Positions 1 through 7,164 of a stretch of 32,053 nt of DNA are shown here, piece by piece. The notes beneath the pieces are model-generated. The model ran no database searches, was not told the origin of the DNA, and was given only the letters and a program-made list of their open reading frames with translations. The stretch lies in assembly GCA_944385675.1 (NCBI GenBank), contig CALWYD010000013.1:1-32053 (forward strand). Direction: 5' to 3'. Numbering within the stretch: the stretch's first letter is position 1; each line of letters starts with the position of its first letter. This DNA is from an uncultured Oscillospiraceae bacterium (GTDB taxonomy: Bacteria > Bacillota > Clostridia > Oscillospirales > Oscillospiraceae). A program made the position numbers and the translations under genes.

Positions 1-9
1 TTTTTCCAC

Positions 10-1266
10 ATGGAACTTGACAGTGCCAGTATAGGCATGATCATCGCCTTGGTTATTCTGGTGGCCATGTCCGCCTATTTCTCCGCCACCGAGACCGCCT
101 TCACTTCTCTGAACCGTATCCGTCTGCGCACCAAGGCGGACGCCGGCGACAAACGGGCGGCCCGGACCCTGGCGGTGGCCGAGGAGTATGACAAGCTCCT
201 GTCCACCATTCTCATTGGCAACAACATTGTTAACAACGTGGCCACCACCATCGGCGCGGTGCTGTTCATCAAACTCATTGACAGCGCACGGGGCCCCACG
301 GTATCCGCCATTGTACTCACCGTAGTCATCCTTATCTTCGGCGAGGTGTCCCCCAAATCCCTGGCCAAGGAGAATCCGGAGACCTGGGCCATGTTTGCCA
401 CCCCCCTGCTGCGGCTGTTTCTGCTGGTGCTCTCCCCCTTTAACTTCCTGTTCGGCCAGTGGAAGCGCCTTTTATCCTTGGTGGTGCGCAACTCAGGAGA
501 GGACGGCATCACCGAGGAAGAGCTGGTGGGCATGGTGGACCAGGCCCAGACCGAGGGGGGGCTGGATGAGCACGAGAGCGACCTTATCCGCAATGCCATC
601 GAGTTTAACGATCTGGAGGTGTCTGAAATTCTCACCCCCCGGGTGGACCTGGTGGCCGCCGAGGAGGACAGCTCCATGGAGGAAATGGCCGCCCTGTTCG
701 CCCAGAGCGGCTACTCCCGTATCCCCATCTACCACGAGACCATCGACAACATCGTTGGGGTGATTCACGAAAAGGACTTCTACGCCGCCCGTTACCGGGG
801 GGAGACCATTCTGAAAAATCTGAAGGCCCCGGTATTCTACACCACCGGCAACACCAAGATCTCTGAGCTGCTGCGCATCCTGCAGAAGAACAAGGCCCAC
901 ATGGCCGTGGTGGTGGACGAATACGGCGGCACCCAGGGCATCGCCACCCTGGAGGACATCCTGGAGGAGCTGGTGGGCGAGATCTGGGATGAGCACGACG
1001 AAGTGATTGAGACCTTCCAAAAACAGGAAGATGGCAGCTACCTCATTGCCTGCTCCGCAGACCTGGACGACATGTACGACCTGTTCCAGGTGAAAGGGGA
1101 GTGTGACGCGGCCACTGTCTCCGGCTGGGTTATGGAGCAGGTGGGTCGGGTGCCCGAGGAGGGCGACCACTTCCAATCTGAGGGGCTGGATGTTACCGTC
1201 ACCCGGGTGGAACACCGCCGGGTGCTGGAGATCCGGGTGCGCACCCTGGAGGAGAAAAACGGTTGA
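10..1266 (+). CDS. CNNM/CBS-domain transporter-like membrane protein (HlyC/CorC family)
   Basis: This 418-residue protein has the family layout. An N-terminal DUF21/CNNM membrane domain covers about residues 1-170, with the [15 protein letters not shown] helix at the start and the GNNIVNN and [12 protein letters not shown] segments. A pair of CBS domains covers about 200-330 ([44 protein letters not shown]), followed by a CorC_HlyC domain to the end. Relatives are linked to Mg2+/divalent cation export or homeostasis and adenine nucleotides bind the CBS pair; the old name haemolysin is misleading. The ATG is only 9 bases from the window edge, so its ribosome site is not visible, but the N-terminus looks complete because it opens just before the first membrane helix. 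It is followed by a strong terminator. Confidence 0.9.
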   Translation: MELDSASIGMIIALVILVAMSAYFSATETAFTSLNRIRLRTKADAGDKRAARTLAVAEEYDKLLSTILIGNNIVNNVATTIGAVLFIKLIDSARGPTVSAIVLTVVILIFGEVSPKSLAKENPETWAMFATPLLRLFLLVLSPFNFLFGQWKRLLSLVVRNSGEDGITEEELVGMVDQAQTEGGLDEHESDLIRNAIEFNDLEVSEILTPRVDLVAAEEDSSMEEMAALFAQSGYSRIPIYHETIDNIVGVIHEKDFYAARYRGETILKNLKAPVFYTTGNTKISELLRILQKNKAHMAVVVDEYGGTQGIATLEDILEELVGEIWDEHDEVIETFQKQEDGSYLIACSADLDDMYDLFQVKGECDAATVSGWVMEQVGRVPEEGDHFQSEGLDVTVTRVEHRRVLEIRVRTLEEKNG

Positions 1267-1297
1267 TCTTCATTCTTAATGAAATAGGGGCAGGCAA

Positions 1298-1352
1298 AGG
1301 GCGCCGGGTTCATACACGTTCTATGAACCCGGCGCCCTCTCCGTTTTATTTT
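1298..1352 (+). terminator. Strong intrinsic terminator after the CNNM gene
   Basis: A perfect 17-bp stem (1298-1314 with 1322-1338, 7-base loop) is followed by the T-rich run ending at 1352. It lies between convergent genes. On the minus strand the stem has only a poor T-tract, so termination of the sigma operon here is possible but weaker. Confidence 0.9.
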
Positions 1353-1418
1353 GCGCCCCCGGACACTCCAAGGGAACTGTTTCTGCCTGCGCGGCCTCTA
1401 TTCTCCCCCCGGCTGGTT

Positions 1419-1964
1419 CTAAGCGGTGGGCTCAACCAATTCAAACAGGAGGTAGTCCCCCTGGGCCTGCCGAAGGTAGAGCAGGCCATCTGGCCCCTCA
1501 AACAGGGAGCAGCCCACATACTCCTCCCAGTTGGTACAGGGGGAGGAGGCGCCCTCCCGGCACAGGGACAGCTGTCCCAGCTCCTGTGTCCCCTGGGGCA
1601 GCTCCCGGGCCGTCTGCCCCGTGTGGACATAGCTTTGTCCCTCCAACAGGATATAGGCAGGCTCTCCGGGAGGCGTGGTCTCTCCCGAGGCGGCGCTTTC
1701 ATCACCGTTCTGGGTCTCGCCGGAGGCCGCACCGGCGCCGGCGCTGCTGCCTCCCCCTGTGGCTCCGGCCCAGCTTCCGGAGGTGCTGTTGTGGGGCAGG
1801 TTCTGCACCGCCGCCCAACCCATCAGCACCACCAGCGCCAGACAGGCGCACAGTCCCATCCATCGCCGCCAGGAGACAGCCCGCCTGACAGGCGTGGGCC
1901 GGGCCTGGTCAATGAGCTCGTCATCCAGATATCCCACAGCCTCCAACAAAAATTCAGACGTCAT
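1419..1964 (-). CDS. Membrane-anchored anti-sigma-like protein, partner of the upstream ECF sigma factor
   Basis: A protein of 181 residues if started at the ATG at 1964, which overlaps the sigma gene stop as ATGA. Longer in-frame extensions would run through the sigma gene and are not credible. The first ~33 residues are hydrophilic and probably cytoplasmic (MTSEFLLEAVGYLDDELI...). One membrane helix follows at about 35-53 (WMGLCACLALVVLMGWAAV), then a Gly/Ser/Ala-rich linker, then a small extracytoplasmic domain of about 90 residues ending LLFELVEPTA. This topology and the coupling to a sigma gene fit a regulator that sequesters the sigma factor at the membrane. I do not recognise a named anti-sigma domain such as zf-HC2 and see no HxxxCxxC motif, so the role is inferred from context. 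Confidence 0.7.
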   Translation of the reverse strand: MTSEFLLEAVGYLDDELIDQARPTPVRRAVSWRRWMGLCACLALVVLMGWAAVQNLPHNSTSGSWAGATGGGSSAGAGAASGETQNGDESAASGETTPPGEPAYILLEGQSYVHTGQTARELPQGTQELGQLSLCREGASSPCTNWEEYVGCSLFEGPDGLLYLRQAQGDYLLFELVEPTA

Positions 1965-2521
1965 ACCGCCACCCCCTCCTGTTCCAGTACCCGCTTCAGC
2001 CGTCTGCGGATGCGGTGGAGCCGGGATTTTACCTGTCCCTGGCTCATCCCAAAGCGGCTTTGCAGCCCCTCCAGGGAATCCAGATAAAAATACCGTCCTA
2101 CAAACAACAGCCGATCCAGCTCTGGCTGCTCCCGCAGGAAGCGGGAGATGAGCGCCCCTGTCTCCTTTGCCTCCAGGTGCCCCTCCGGAGTACCGGGATC
2201 GGGCAGACAGTCCTCCAGCTCCTGAAGGGCCACCTCCATCTGCCCGCTCCCCCGTTTGGCCGCCCGCTCCCTGCGCCACCGGTCCAGGGACAGATTGCGG
2301 GTAAGTTTGGCAAAAAAAGCGGAGAGGACGCCGGGCCGCTGGGGGGGAATGGTGTTCCACGCCCGCAGCCAGGTGTCGTTGACACACTCCTCCGCATCCT
2401 CCTCCCGGAAGACGATGTTTCGGGCGATGGACAGACAGTAGCGCCCGTATTTCCTGTCGCTCTCCTCAATGGCCCGCTCCGACCGGGCCCAGTACAGCTC
2501 CACAATCATGCAGTCCTCCAT
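1961..2521 (-). CDS. ECF-type RNA polymerase sigma factor (sigma-70 family)
   Basis: A 186-residue protein. Sigma region 2 is visible near residues 15-85 (KYGRYCLSIARNIV, EEDAEECVNDTWLRAWNTIPP, LTRNLSLDRWR) and region 4 near 140-180 (YFYLDSLEGLQSRFGMSQGQVKSRLHRIRRRLKRVL, a helix-turn-helix that would contact the -35 element). The ATG at 2521 was chosen because AAAGGAGG (2527-2534) sits 5 bases upstream; an in-frame start 8 codons earlier lacks this. Its stop overlaps the anti-sigma-like gene by ATGA, so the two products are translationally coupled. Such pairs normally respond to envelope stress; the signal here is unknown. A candidate ECF-type promoter lies upstream at 2632-2657. Confidence 0.9.
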   Translation of the reverse strand: MEDCMIVELYWARSERAIEESDRKYGRYCLSIARNIVFREEDAEECVNDTWLRAWNTIPPQRPGVLSAFFAKLTRNLSLDRWRRERAAKRGSGQMEVALQELEDCLPDPGTPEGHLEAKETGALISRFLREQPELDRLLFVGRYFYLDSLEGLQSRFGMSQGQVKSRLHRIRRRLKRVLEQEGVAV

Positions 2522-2631
2522 GCAGGCCTCCTTTCTCTTCCGCACCGGAAAGGGAAGTGTGTATTTCAGGGCAGCATATTGCCGCCCCCGGCACGAGAGC
2601 AGGGCGGCTCTGCCCCTCTCCCGCTATTTAA

Positions 2632-2657
2632 GACGAAAGATAGGCGCCCCGGTTGCG
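2632..2657 (-). promoter_or_regulatory. Candidate ECF-type promoter of the sigma operon (autoregulation)
   Basis: Reading the minus strand, CGCAAC (2652-2657) and CGTC (2632-2635) are separated by 16 bases. This matches the general xxxAAC-N16-CGTm pattern of ECF sigma promoters rather than a housekeeping promoter. The likely transcript start is about 110 bases before the sigma ATG. Autoregulation is inferred from the motif and position. Confidence 0.45.
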
Positions 2658-2666
2658 CCCCCCGGC

Positions 2667-2698
2667 AAAAAAATTCCCGCCGGGACACCCGGCGGGAA
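2667..2698 (-). terminator. Intrinsic terminator of the flavin reductase-rubredoxin gene
   Basis: An 11-bp perfect stem (2674-2684 with 2688-2698, 3-base loop) is followed on the minus strand by seven T (2667-2673). Confidence 0.9.
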
Positions 2699-2710
2699 CC
2701 AGGAAGCAGG

Positions 2711-3334
2711 TCAGTCCAGAGGCTCAAAGTCAGAGGCCGGGTGCTTGCACCACGGGCAGATAAAGTCGGGGGGCAGGAAATCCCCCTCATATACATAGCC
2801 GCACACCGTACACACCCAGCGCTTCTTGGCGGCAGGGGCGGCCGGCGCCTGGGGCTTGGGCTTGATGTGGGCCTGATAGTAGGTGTAGGTGGCGGCGGGA
2901 TCAGAATTGATTACGTCCCCGTCCTCCACATCGGCCAGAAACAGGGTGTGGGTCCCCAGATCCACCGTGGACACCACCTTGCAGCTCAGCCAGGCGCTGG
3001 TACCTGCGGTAACCCTGAGAATACCGTTCTCCCCCCGGAGGACATGTTCCTCAAAGCCGGCAAACTTGTCCACATCCCGGCCCGACTGAAATCCGAAGCG
3101 CTGGAAGATGGAAAATTCCGCCCGCTCCGACAAAACGGACAGGGTAAAGCGACCCGTGGCAAGCACCAGGTCGTGGGTGTAGTTGCTCTTGTTGACCGTA
3201 ATAATCAGGCGGTTGGGCTCGGTAGTGACCTGCATAGCGGTATTAATGATGCAGCCGTTGTCCTTCTCCCCCTGGCGGGCAGTGAGCACAAACAGCCCAT
3301 AGCTCAACGCGTACATAGCCTTTGAATTTTTCAT
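2711..3334 (-). CDS. Flavin reductase-like FMN-binding protein with C-terminal rubredoxin domain (Hrb-like)
   Basis: A 207-residue fusion. Residues ~1-155 form a flavin reductase-like split-barrel domain (ALSYGLFVLTARQGEKDNGCIIN, ITVNKSNYTHDLV, GILRVTAGTSAWLSCKVV). A Pro/Ala linker (PKPQAPAAPAAK) joins it to a short rubredoxin domain at ~170-207 with four iron ligands (CTVCGY and CPWCKH). This is the architecture of high-molecular-weight rubredoxin (Hrb), which in Moorella passes electrons from NAD(P)H to oxygen- or NO-reducing flavodiiron proteins. A role in oxidative or nitrosative defence is therefore likely but inferred. The rubredoxin part is compact, closer to the rubrerythrin type than to free rubredoxin. 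Ribosome site AGGAGGA lies upstream of the ATG. It is a single-gene unit with its own promoter and terminator. Confidence 0.88.
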   Translation of the reverse strand: MKNSKAMYALSYGLFVLTARQGEKDNGCIINTAMQVTTEPNRLIITVNKSNYTHDLVLATGRFTLSVLSERAEFSIFQRFGFQSGRDVDKFAGFEEHVLRGENGILRVTAGTSAWLSCKVVSTVDLGTHTLFLADVEDGDVINSDPAATYTYYQAHIKPKPQAPAAPAAKKRWVCTVCGYVYEGDFLPPDFICPWCKHPASDFEPLD

Positions 3335-3399
3335 AGCGGAAGCTCCTCCTCAATTTCGGCCCCCGGAGGCGGCCGGATCATTTGCCTTCTGCTTCTTGA

Positions 3400-3428
3400 A
3401 GCATACCACAACCCGGAGAAAAAGTCCA
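3400..3428 (-). promoter_or_regulatory. Promoter of the flavin reductase-rubredoxin gene
   Basis: On the minus strand TGGACT (3423-3428), 17 bases, TATGCT (3400-3405), with an extended -10 TGG directly before the -10. Confidence 0.6.
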
Positions 3429-3464
3429 TATAAAAATAAGAATCATTCCTGTTTATTTTACCCC

Positions 3465-3515
3465 CCAGGAAAACAGAGGGCAGGCCCACCTCAAGGATTC
3501 CCTGAGGCGGGCCTG
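3465..3515 (-). terminator. Intrinsic terminator of thrS
   Basis: Stem arms 3481-3493 and 3503-3515 (13 bp, one G-U pair in the minus-strand RNA that would be a C-A mismatch in the plus-strand RNA, so the hairpin is best for thrS). A T-rich stretch follows on the minus strand. Confidence 0.8.
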
Positions 3516-3532
3516 CTATCCGTCAAATCTGA

Positions 3533-5296
3533 TTACTCAATAGCCTTGGAGTCCACTGCGTTTTTAAGCAGAGCGGTAAACGCCTCCAGGGACATGGCCC
3601 CCAGATCGCCCTGAGCCCGGTGGCGGGGGGAGACGGTTTTGTTTTCCATATCCCGGTCGCCCACCACCAGCATATAGGGGATTTTCTCCAGCTGGGCCTC
3701 CCGGATCTTTTTGCCGATTTTCTCGTTGCGGTGATCCACCTCCACCCGGAAGCCCTGCTGATCCAGCTGCTGGGCCACCTGGTCGGCGTAGGCAGCGGCC
3801 CGATCGGTGACGGGCAGCACCTTCACCTGGACAGGGCTGAGCCAGGTGGGGAAAGCGCCGGCAAAGTGCTCGGTGATGACGCCGATGAAGCGCTCGATGG
3901 AGCCCAGCACCACCCGGTGGATCATGACGGGGCGGTGCTTCTGACCGTCCTCGCCGATATACTCCAGTTCAAAGCGCTCAGGCGGCTGGCTGTCCAGCTG
4001 GATAGTGCCGCACTGCCAGGTGCGGCCCAGGGAGTCGGCCAGGTGGAAGTCCAGCTTAGGCCCGTAGAAGGCGCCGTCCCCCTCATTGATGACAAAGTCC
4101 TTACCCATGTCGGTGATAGCGTCCTTCAGGATGTCCTGGTTGTGTTCCCACTCTTCTACCGTGCCGATGTGGTCCTCGGGCATGGTGCTAAGCTCAATGG
4201 TGTAGCTCAGGCCGAAGGTGGAATACACCTCGTCAAACAGGTGCACGGTCTCCTGGATGACGTCCTTCATCTGCTCCCGGGTCATAAAGACATGGGCGTC
4301 GTCCTGGCTGAAGCAGCGCACCCGGAACAGGCCGTGGAGGGCCCCGGACAGCTCATGGCGGTGGACCAAGCCGATCTCACCCACCCGCAGGGGCAGATCC
4401 CGGTAGGAGTGGGGCTCGCTGGAGTAGACCAGCATGCCGCCGGGGCAGTTCATGGGCTTGATGGCGTAATCCTCCCCGTCAATGACGGTGGTATACATGT
4501 TCTGCTTATAGTGGTCCCAGTGGCCGGAGCGCTCCCACAGCTGGCGGTTGAGAATGACAGGGGTGGAGATCTCCACATAGCCGTATTTCTTATGAACCTG
4601 GCGCCAGTAGTCCAGCAGGGTGTTTTTTAATACCATGCCCTTGGGCAGGAAGAAGGGGAAGCCGGGGCCCTCGTCCCGGAGCATGAACAATCCCAGCTCC
4701 TTGCCCAGCTTCCGGTGGTCCCGCTTTTTGGCCTCCTCAATGCGCTGCAGGTACGCGTCCAGCTCCTCCTTCTTGGGGAAGGCAATGCCGTAGATGCGCT
4801 GGAGGGTCTCCCGGTTGGAGTCTCCCCGCCAGTAGGCGGCGTTGCAGGCGGTGAGCTTCAGGGCGTTGCCCTTGATGCGGCCGGTGGAGTCCAGGTGGGG
4901 GCCGGCGCACAGGTCGGTAAACTCCCCCTGTTTATAAAAGGAGATGTGGGCGTCCTCGGGCAGGTCGTTGATCAGTTCCACTTTATAGGGCTCGCCCTTC
5001 TCCTCCATAAACTGCAGGGCCTCTGCCCGGGGCAGCTCAAACCGCTCCAGCTTCAGCTTCTCCTTGCAGATCTTCCGCATCTCCCCCTCAATCTGCTCCA
5101 GGTGCTCGGGCGTAAAGGCGAAGGGCGCGTCCATGTCGTAGTACCAGCCCTCGTCAATGGAGGGCCCGATGGCCAGCTTCACCTCCGGCCACAGGCGCTT
5201 AACCGCCTGGGCCATCACGTGGGAGCAGGTGTGCCAGTACGTCTGCCTGTATTCAGGGTTTTCAAAGGTAAATTGATTGTTCATCTCTTCGGACAT
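3533..5296 (-). CDS. thrS: Threonine-tRNA ligase, short form without the TGS domain
   Basis: A class II aminoacyl-tRNA synthetase that charges tRNA-Thr. The 587-residue product contains the second editing (tRNA_SAD) domain with HxxxH at 22-26 and CAGPH at 130-134. The catalytic core has MNCPGG (zinc Cys284) and RCFSQDDAH (His335), and an anticodon-binding domain lies from about 490 (VKVLPVTDRA...). The usual ~60-residue N-terminal TGS domain is absent, because translation starts at the ATG at 5296 with AGGAGG 8 bases upstream; the in-frame extension to 5335 overlaps the T-box terminator region and has no better ribosome site. Expression is controlled by the T-box leader upstream, so uncharged tRNA-Thr should raise transcription. 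Confidence 0.97.
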   Translation of the reverse strand: MSEEMNNQFTFENPEYRQTYWHTCSHVMAQAVKRLWPEVKLAIGPSIDEGWYYDMDAPFAFTPEHLEQIEGEMRKICKEKLKLERFELPRAEALQFMEEKGEPYKVELINDLPEDAHISFYKQGEFTDLCAGPHLDSTGRIKGNALKLTACNAAYWRGDSNRETLQRIYGIAFPKKEELDAYLQRIEEAKKRDHRKLGKELGLFMLRDEGPGFPFFLPKGMVLKNTLLDYWRQVHKKYGYVEISTPVILNRQLWERSGHWDHYKQNMYTTVIDGEDYAIKPMNCPGGMLVYSSEPHSYRDLPLRVGEIGLVHRHELSGALHGLFRVRCFSQDDAHVFMTREQMKDVIQETVHLFDEVYSTFGLSYTIELSTMPEDHIGTVEEWEHNQDILKDAITDMGKDFVINEGDGAFYGPKLDFHLADSLGRTWQCGTIQLDSQPPERFELEYIGEDGQKHRPVMIHRVVLGSIERFIGVITEHFAGAFPTWLSPVQVKVLPVTDRAAAYADQVAQQLDQQGFRVEVDHRNEKIGKKIREAQLEKIPYMLVVGDRDMENKTVSPRHRAQGDLGAMSLEAFTALLKNAVDSKAIE

Positions 5297-5335
5297 ACGA
5301 ATAACCTCCTTGCGTCCGTCCGGGGCAAGGGACAT

Positions 5336-5590
5336 AAAAAACGCCCCACCCCTGATGCTTCGTCAGGGGTGAAGCGGTATCAGCTCCACGGTTCCACCCT
5401 GCTTGCAGCGGGATACAAAGCCGCTGCCGCTCGTGTTTCCGCTGTAACGGGCGAACCCCGTCCCGGTTAAAATCCCAGGCGGCTCGGGAGTGGTACAGGC
5501 CGTTTGCCGGCGCAGGGCAATTTCACCATTCATGCCCCTCTCTGAGCGCGGCAGACACGGTTTCTTCTCCGTCTGCGCCATTTTTCACGG
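5336..5590 (-). ncRNA. T-box riboswitch leader of thrS
   Basis: The leader runs from the promoter at 5595-5623 to the terminator next to thrS. Visible on the minus strand are the Stem I distal part with AGAGAG...GGTGAAA (about 5518-5550), a probable ACC threonine specifier at 5492-5494 in the context GTACCACTCC, and the T-box core GGGTGGAACCGTG (5387-5399), whose TGGA bulge would bind the tRNA acceptor end. It ends in a terminator stem 5347-5355/5363-5371 and six T at 5336-5341. The specifier is assigned from position and gene identity; a Tyr TAC lies one base off in the same stretch. Confidence 0.93.
5347..5371 (-). terminator. T-box-controlled terminator before thrS
   Basis: A 9-bp stem with 7-base loop followed by GGGCG and TTTTTT (minus strand), competing with the T-box antiterminator at 5387-5399. 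Confidence 0.9.
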
Positions 5591-5594
5591 GGCC

Positions 5595-5623
5595 ACTATA
5601 TCACCAAGCGCCCCCCGTGTCAA
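5595..5623 (-). promoter_or_regulatory. Promoter of the T-box/thrS unit
   Basis: Minus strand TTGACA (5618-5623), 17-base spacer, TATAGT (5595-5600): a near-consensus housekeeping promoter. Confidence 0.9.
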
Positions 5624-5700
5624 GAGCAGGGAATATTTTTCTCTGCCTCTACAGCTCTCCAGGGCCGACAGCCCTTTCCCCGCGTCTTCTGCTCTTTTCA

Positions 5701-5729
5701 TTGACAAGGGGGGCGGCGGGCTCTATACT
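5701..5729 (+). promoter_or_regulatory. Promoter of the ylmH unit
   Basis: TTGACA (5701-5706), 17-base spacer, TATACT (5724-5729). It is divergent from the thrS promoter about 80 bases away. Confidence 0.9.
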
Positions 5730-5766
5730 GGGCATACTGTTTATTGTCTGAAAGGGGGAGAGGCCG

Positions 5767-6567
5767 TTGAATAAGAGGGAGCTTCTGGATCGCTGCGCCC
5801 GCAGCGGAGAGGAGCGGGTGCTTCTGGCCCGGGTACTGGACAAGCTGGAGCTGGCCCAGGGCCGGGGCGTTCCCGCCCACACCCCCTTTCTCTCTCCGGG
5901 GGAGCAGGCGTCGGTGTCCGACCTGCTTGCCGCCTGGGGCCGTCCCCGGCACCGGTTCTGGGGGGGCTATGAGGGGGCGGAGCGGCAGGTGTGCCTCTTT
6001 TTCCCCCATTGGCAGGGGGAGGAGGATGTCCTCTCCGACCCGGAGGGGCCTCTGACCGCCCTGGAGGTCGCCTTCCCCGCCGACGCCTCTTTGGGCCACC
6101 GGGATATTCTGGGGGCCCTCATGGGCCTGGGCGTTACCCGGGAGAAGCTGGGGGACATTCTCCTGCCCGGCCCGGGCCGCTGCCAGGTACTGCTGCTGCG
6201 GGAGACACTGCCCATCCTCCTGTCTCAATGGGAGGGGGCCGGGCGGTACAAGGTACGTCTGCAGGAGATCCCTCTCTCCGCCCTGGCCCCCACCCCGGCC
6301 CAGGTAAAGACCATCCGGGATACGGTGGCCTCCCCCCGTCTGGATGCGGTAGTGGGCTCCGCCTTCGGCCTGTCCCGCTCCAAGGCCGCAGCCCTCATCT
6401 CCGCGGGAAAGGTGTCCGTCAATCACCGGGAGTGCCTGAAGGGGGACAAGCTCATTGAGGAGGGGGACGTACTCACCTGCCGGGGACTGGGCAAGTGCCT
6501 GGTAAAGGAGGTCCCCGGCCAGTCCAAAAAGGGCCGCACCATGCTGGTGCTGGAGCGATATATTTGA
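5767..6567 (+). CDS. ylmH: S4-domain RNA-binding protein, YlmH family
   Basis: A 266-residue protein starting at TTG (5767), the only start fitting the AAGGGGGAG ribosome site just upstream. The N-terminal two thirds match the YlmH fold (HRFWGGYEGAERQVCLFFP, FPADASLGHRDILGALMGLGVTREKLGDI). The S4 RNA-binding domain lies at ~185-245 (LDAVVGSAFGLSRSKAAALISAGKVSVNH...GDVLTCRGLGKCLV). YlmH relatives bind ribosome-associated tRNA/50S subunits and help rescue stalled translation. In many Firmicutes ylmH sits next to divIVA and sepF; here it heads an operon with two small genes instead. Confidence 0.9.
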   Translation: MNKRELLDRCARSGEERVLLARVLDKLELAQGRGVPAHTPFLSPGEQASVSDLLAAWGRPRHRFWGGYEGAERQVCLFFPHWQGEEDVLSDPEGPLTALEVAFPADASLGHRDILGALMGLGVTREKLGDILLPGPGRCQVLLLRETLPILLSQWEGAGRYKVRLQEIPLSALAPTPAQVKTIRDTVASPRLDAVVGSAFGLSRSKAAALISAGKVSVNHRECLKGDKLIEEGDVLTCRGLGKCLVKEVPGQSKKGRTMLVLERYI

Positions 6568-6592
6568 CTTTGACCAAGGGGAGGAAGAGAAC

Positions 6593-6811
6593 ATGCTGGA
6601 ATATGACTTTGTCTCTCTGGATACCGACTGGGGAACAGGCTACAGCCTGTTCGGCGGGGTGCGCATTGACACCACCGGCCACCGGGAGATCATCGCCCGG
6701 CGGGCGGCGGAGGGCTGGAGGTACGTGGGCTGGCTGCCCACCACCCAGCGGGCGACCGGGCAGATCGACTGCATCGACTTAATTTTTGAACGGGAGGACA
6801 CAGGCAGATGA
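6593..6811 (+). CDS. DUF4177-family small protein
   Basis: A 72-residue protein (MLEYDFVSLDTDWG...EIIARRAAEGWRYVGWLP...DLIFERE). It shows the DUF4177 pattern: an N-terminal YxF strand, a central helix ending AAEGWRYVGWLP, and a C-terminal LIFER strand. Function is unknown. GGGGAGGA gives a good ribosome site. It lies 25 bases after ylmH and its stop overlaps the next gene as ATGA, so the three genes form one operon. Confidence 0.8.
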   Translation: MLEYDFVSLDTDWGTGYSLFGGVRIDTTGHREIIARRAAEGWRYVGWLPTTQRATGQIDCIDLIFEREDTGR

Positions 6812-7017
6812 CTCAGCAGCAGCTTGACCGCATCAATGCCCTGGCCAAAAAGGCCAAGGGGCCGGAGGGGCTGACCCCTCAGGAGCAGGAGGAGCAGCAG
6901 GCCCTGCGCCGGGCGTACATTGACGCCTATAAGCGCAGCCTTACCGCCCAGCTGGATCACACCTATATCCAGTATCCAGACGGCACCCGTCGGAAATTGG
7001 AGCGAAAAAAGCCCTGA
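6808..7017 (+). CDS. DUF896-family small protein (YnzC-like)
   Basis: A 69-residue, mostly helical charged protein with the DUF896 signature: RINALAKKAKGPEGLTPQEQEEQQALRRAYIDAYK and then DHTYIQYPDGTRRKL. The family is common in Firmicutes (B. subtilis YnzC, linked to the SOS operon), and its molecular role is not established. Start ATGA overlaps the DUF4177 stop. The segment after it (7018-7058) has no clear terminator. Confidence 0.9.
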   Translation: MTQQQLDRINALAKKAKGPEGLTPQEQEEQQALRRAYIDAYKRSLTAQLDHTYIQYPDGTRRKLERKKP

Positions 7018-7058
7018 ACGGATGCAGAATCTGGAGGGAATCTGAACACCCCCCCGCA

Positions 7059-7087
7059 TTGACAACCGGCCCGCTTTTTGCGATAAT
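7059..7087 (+). promoter_or_regulatory. Promoter of the DegV gene
   Basis: TTGACA (7059-7064), 17-base spacer, GATAAT (7082-7087). Confidence 0.85.
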
Positions 7088-7164
7088 GGCCATATCTCGG
7101 CAGGGCATACCCCTGTCCGCGTATTCCCCTGGAGGAGACTTCCACATATGAGAAGGAGGCCATC

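Noticed and set aside
1298..1338. Long inverted repeat considered as a mobile-element end or attachment site
   Set aside because: It has a short loop and a following T-tract and sits just after a stop codon, so it is an ordinary terminator; no duplicated flanks or recombinase nearby.
2015..3325. Long plus-strand open frame (436 codons) opposite the sigma and flavin reductase genes
   Set aside because: It is antisense to two well-supported genes with clear domains and has no ribosome site; high GC content produces long shadow frames.
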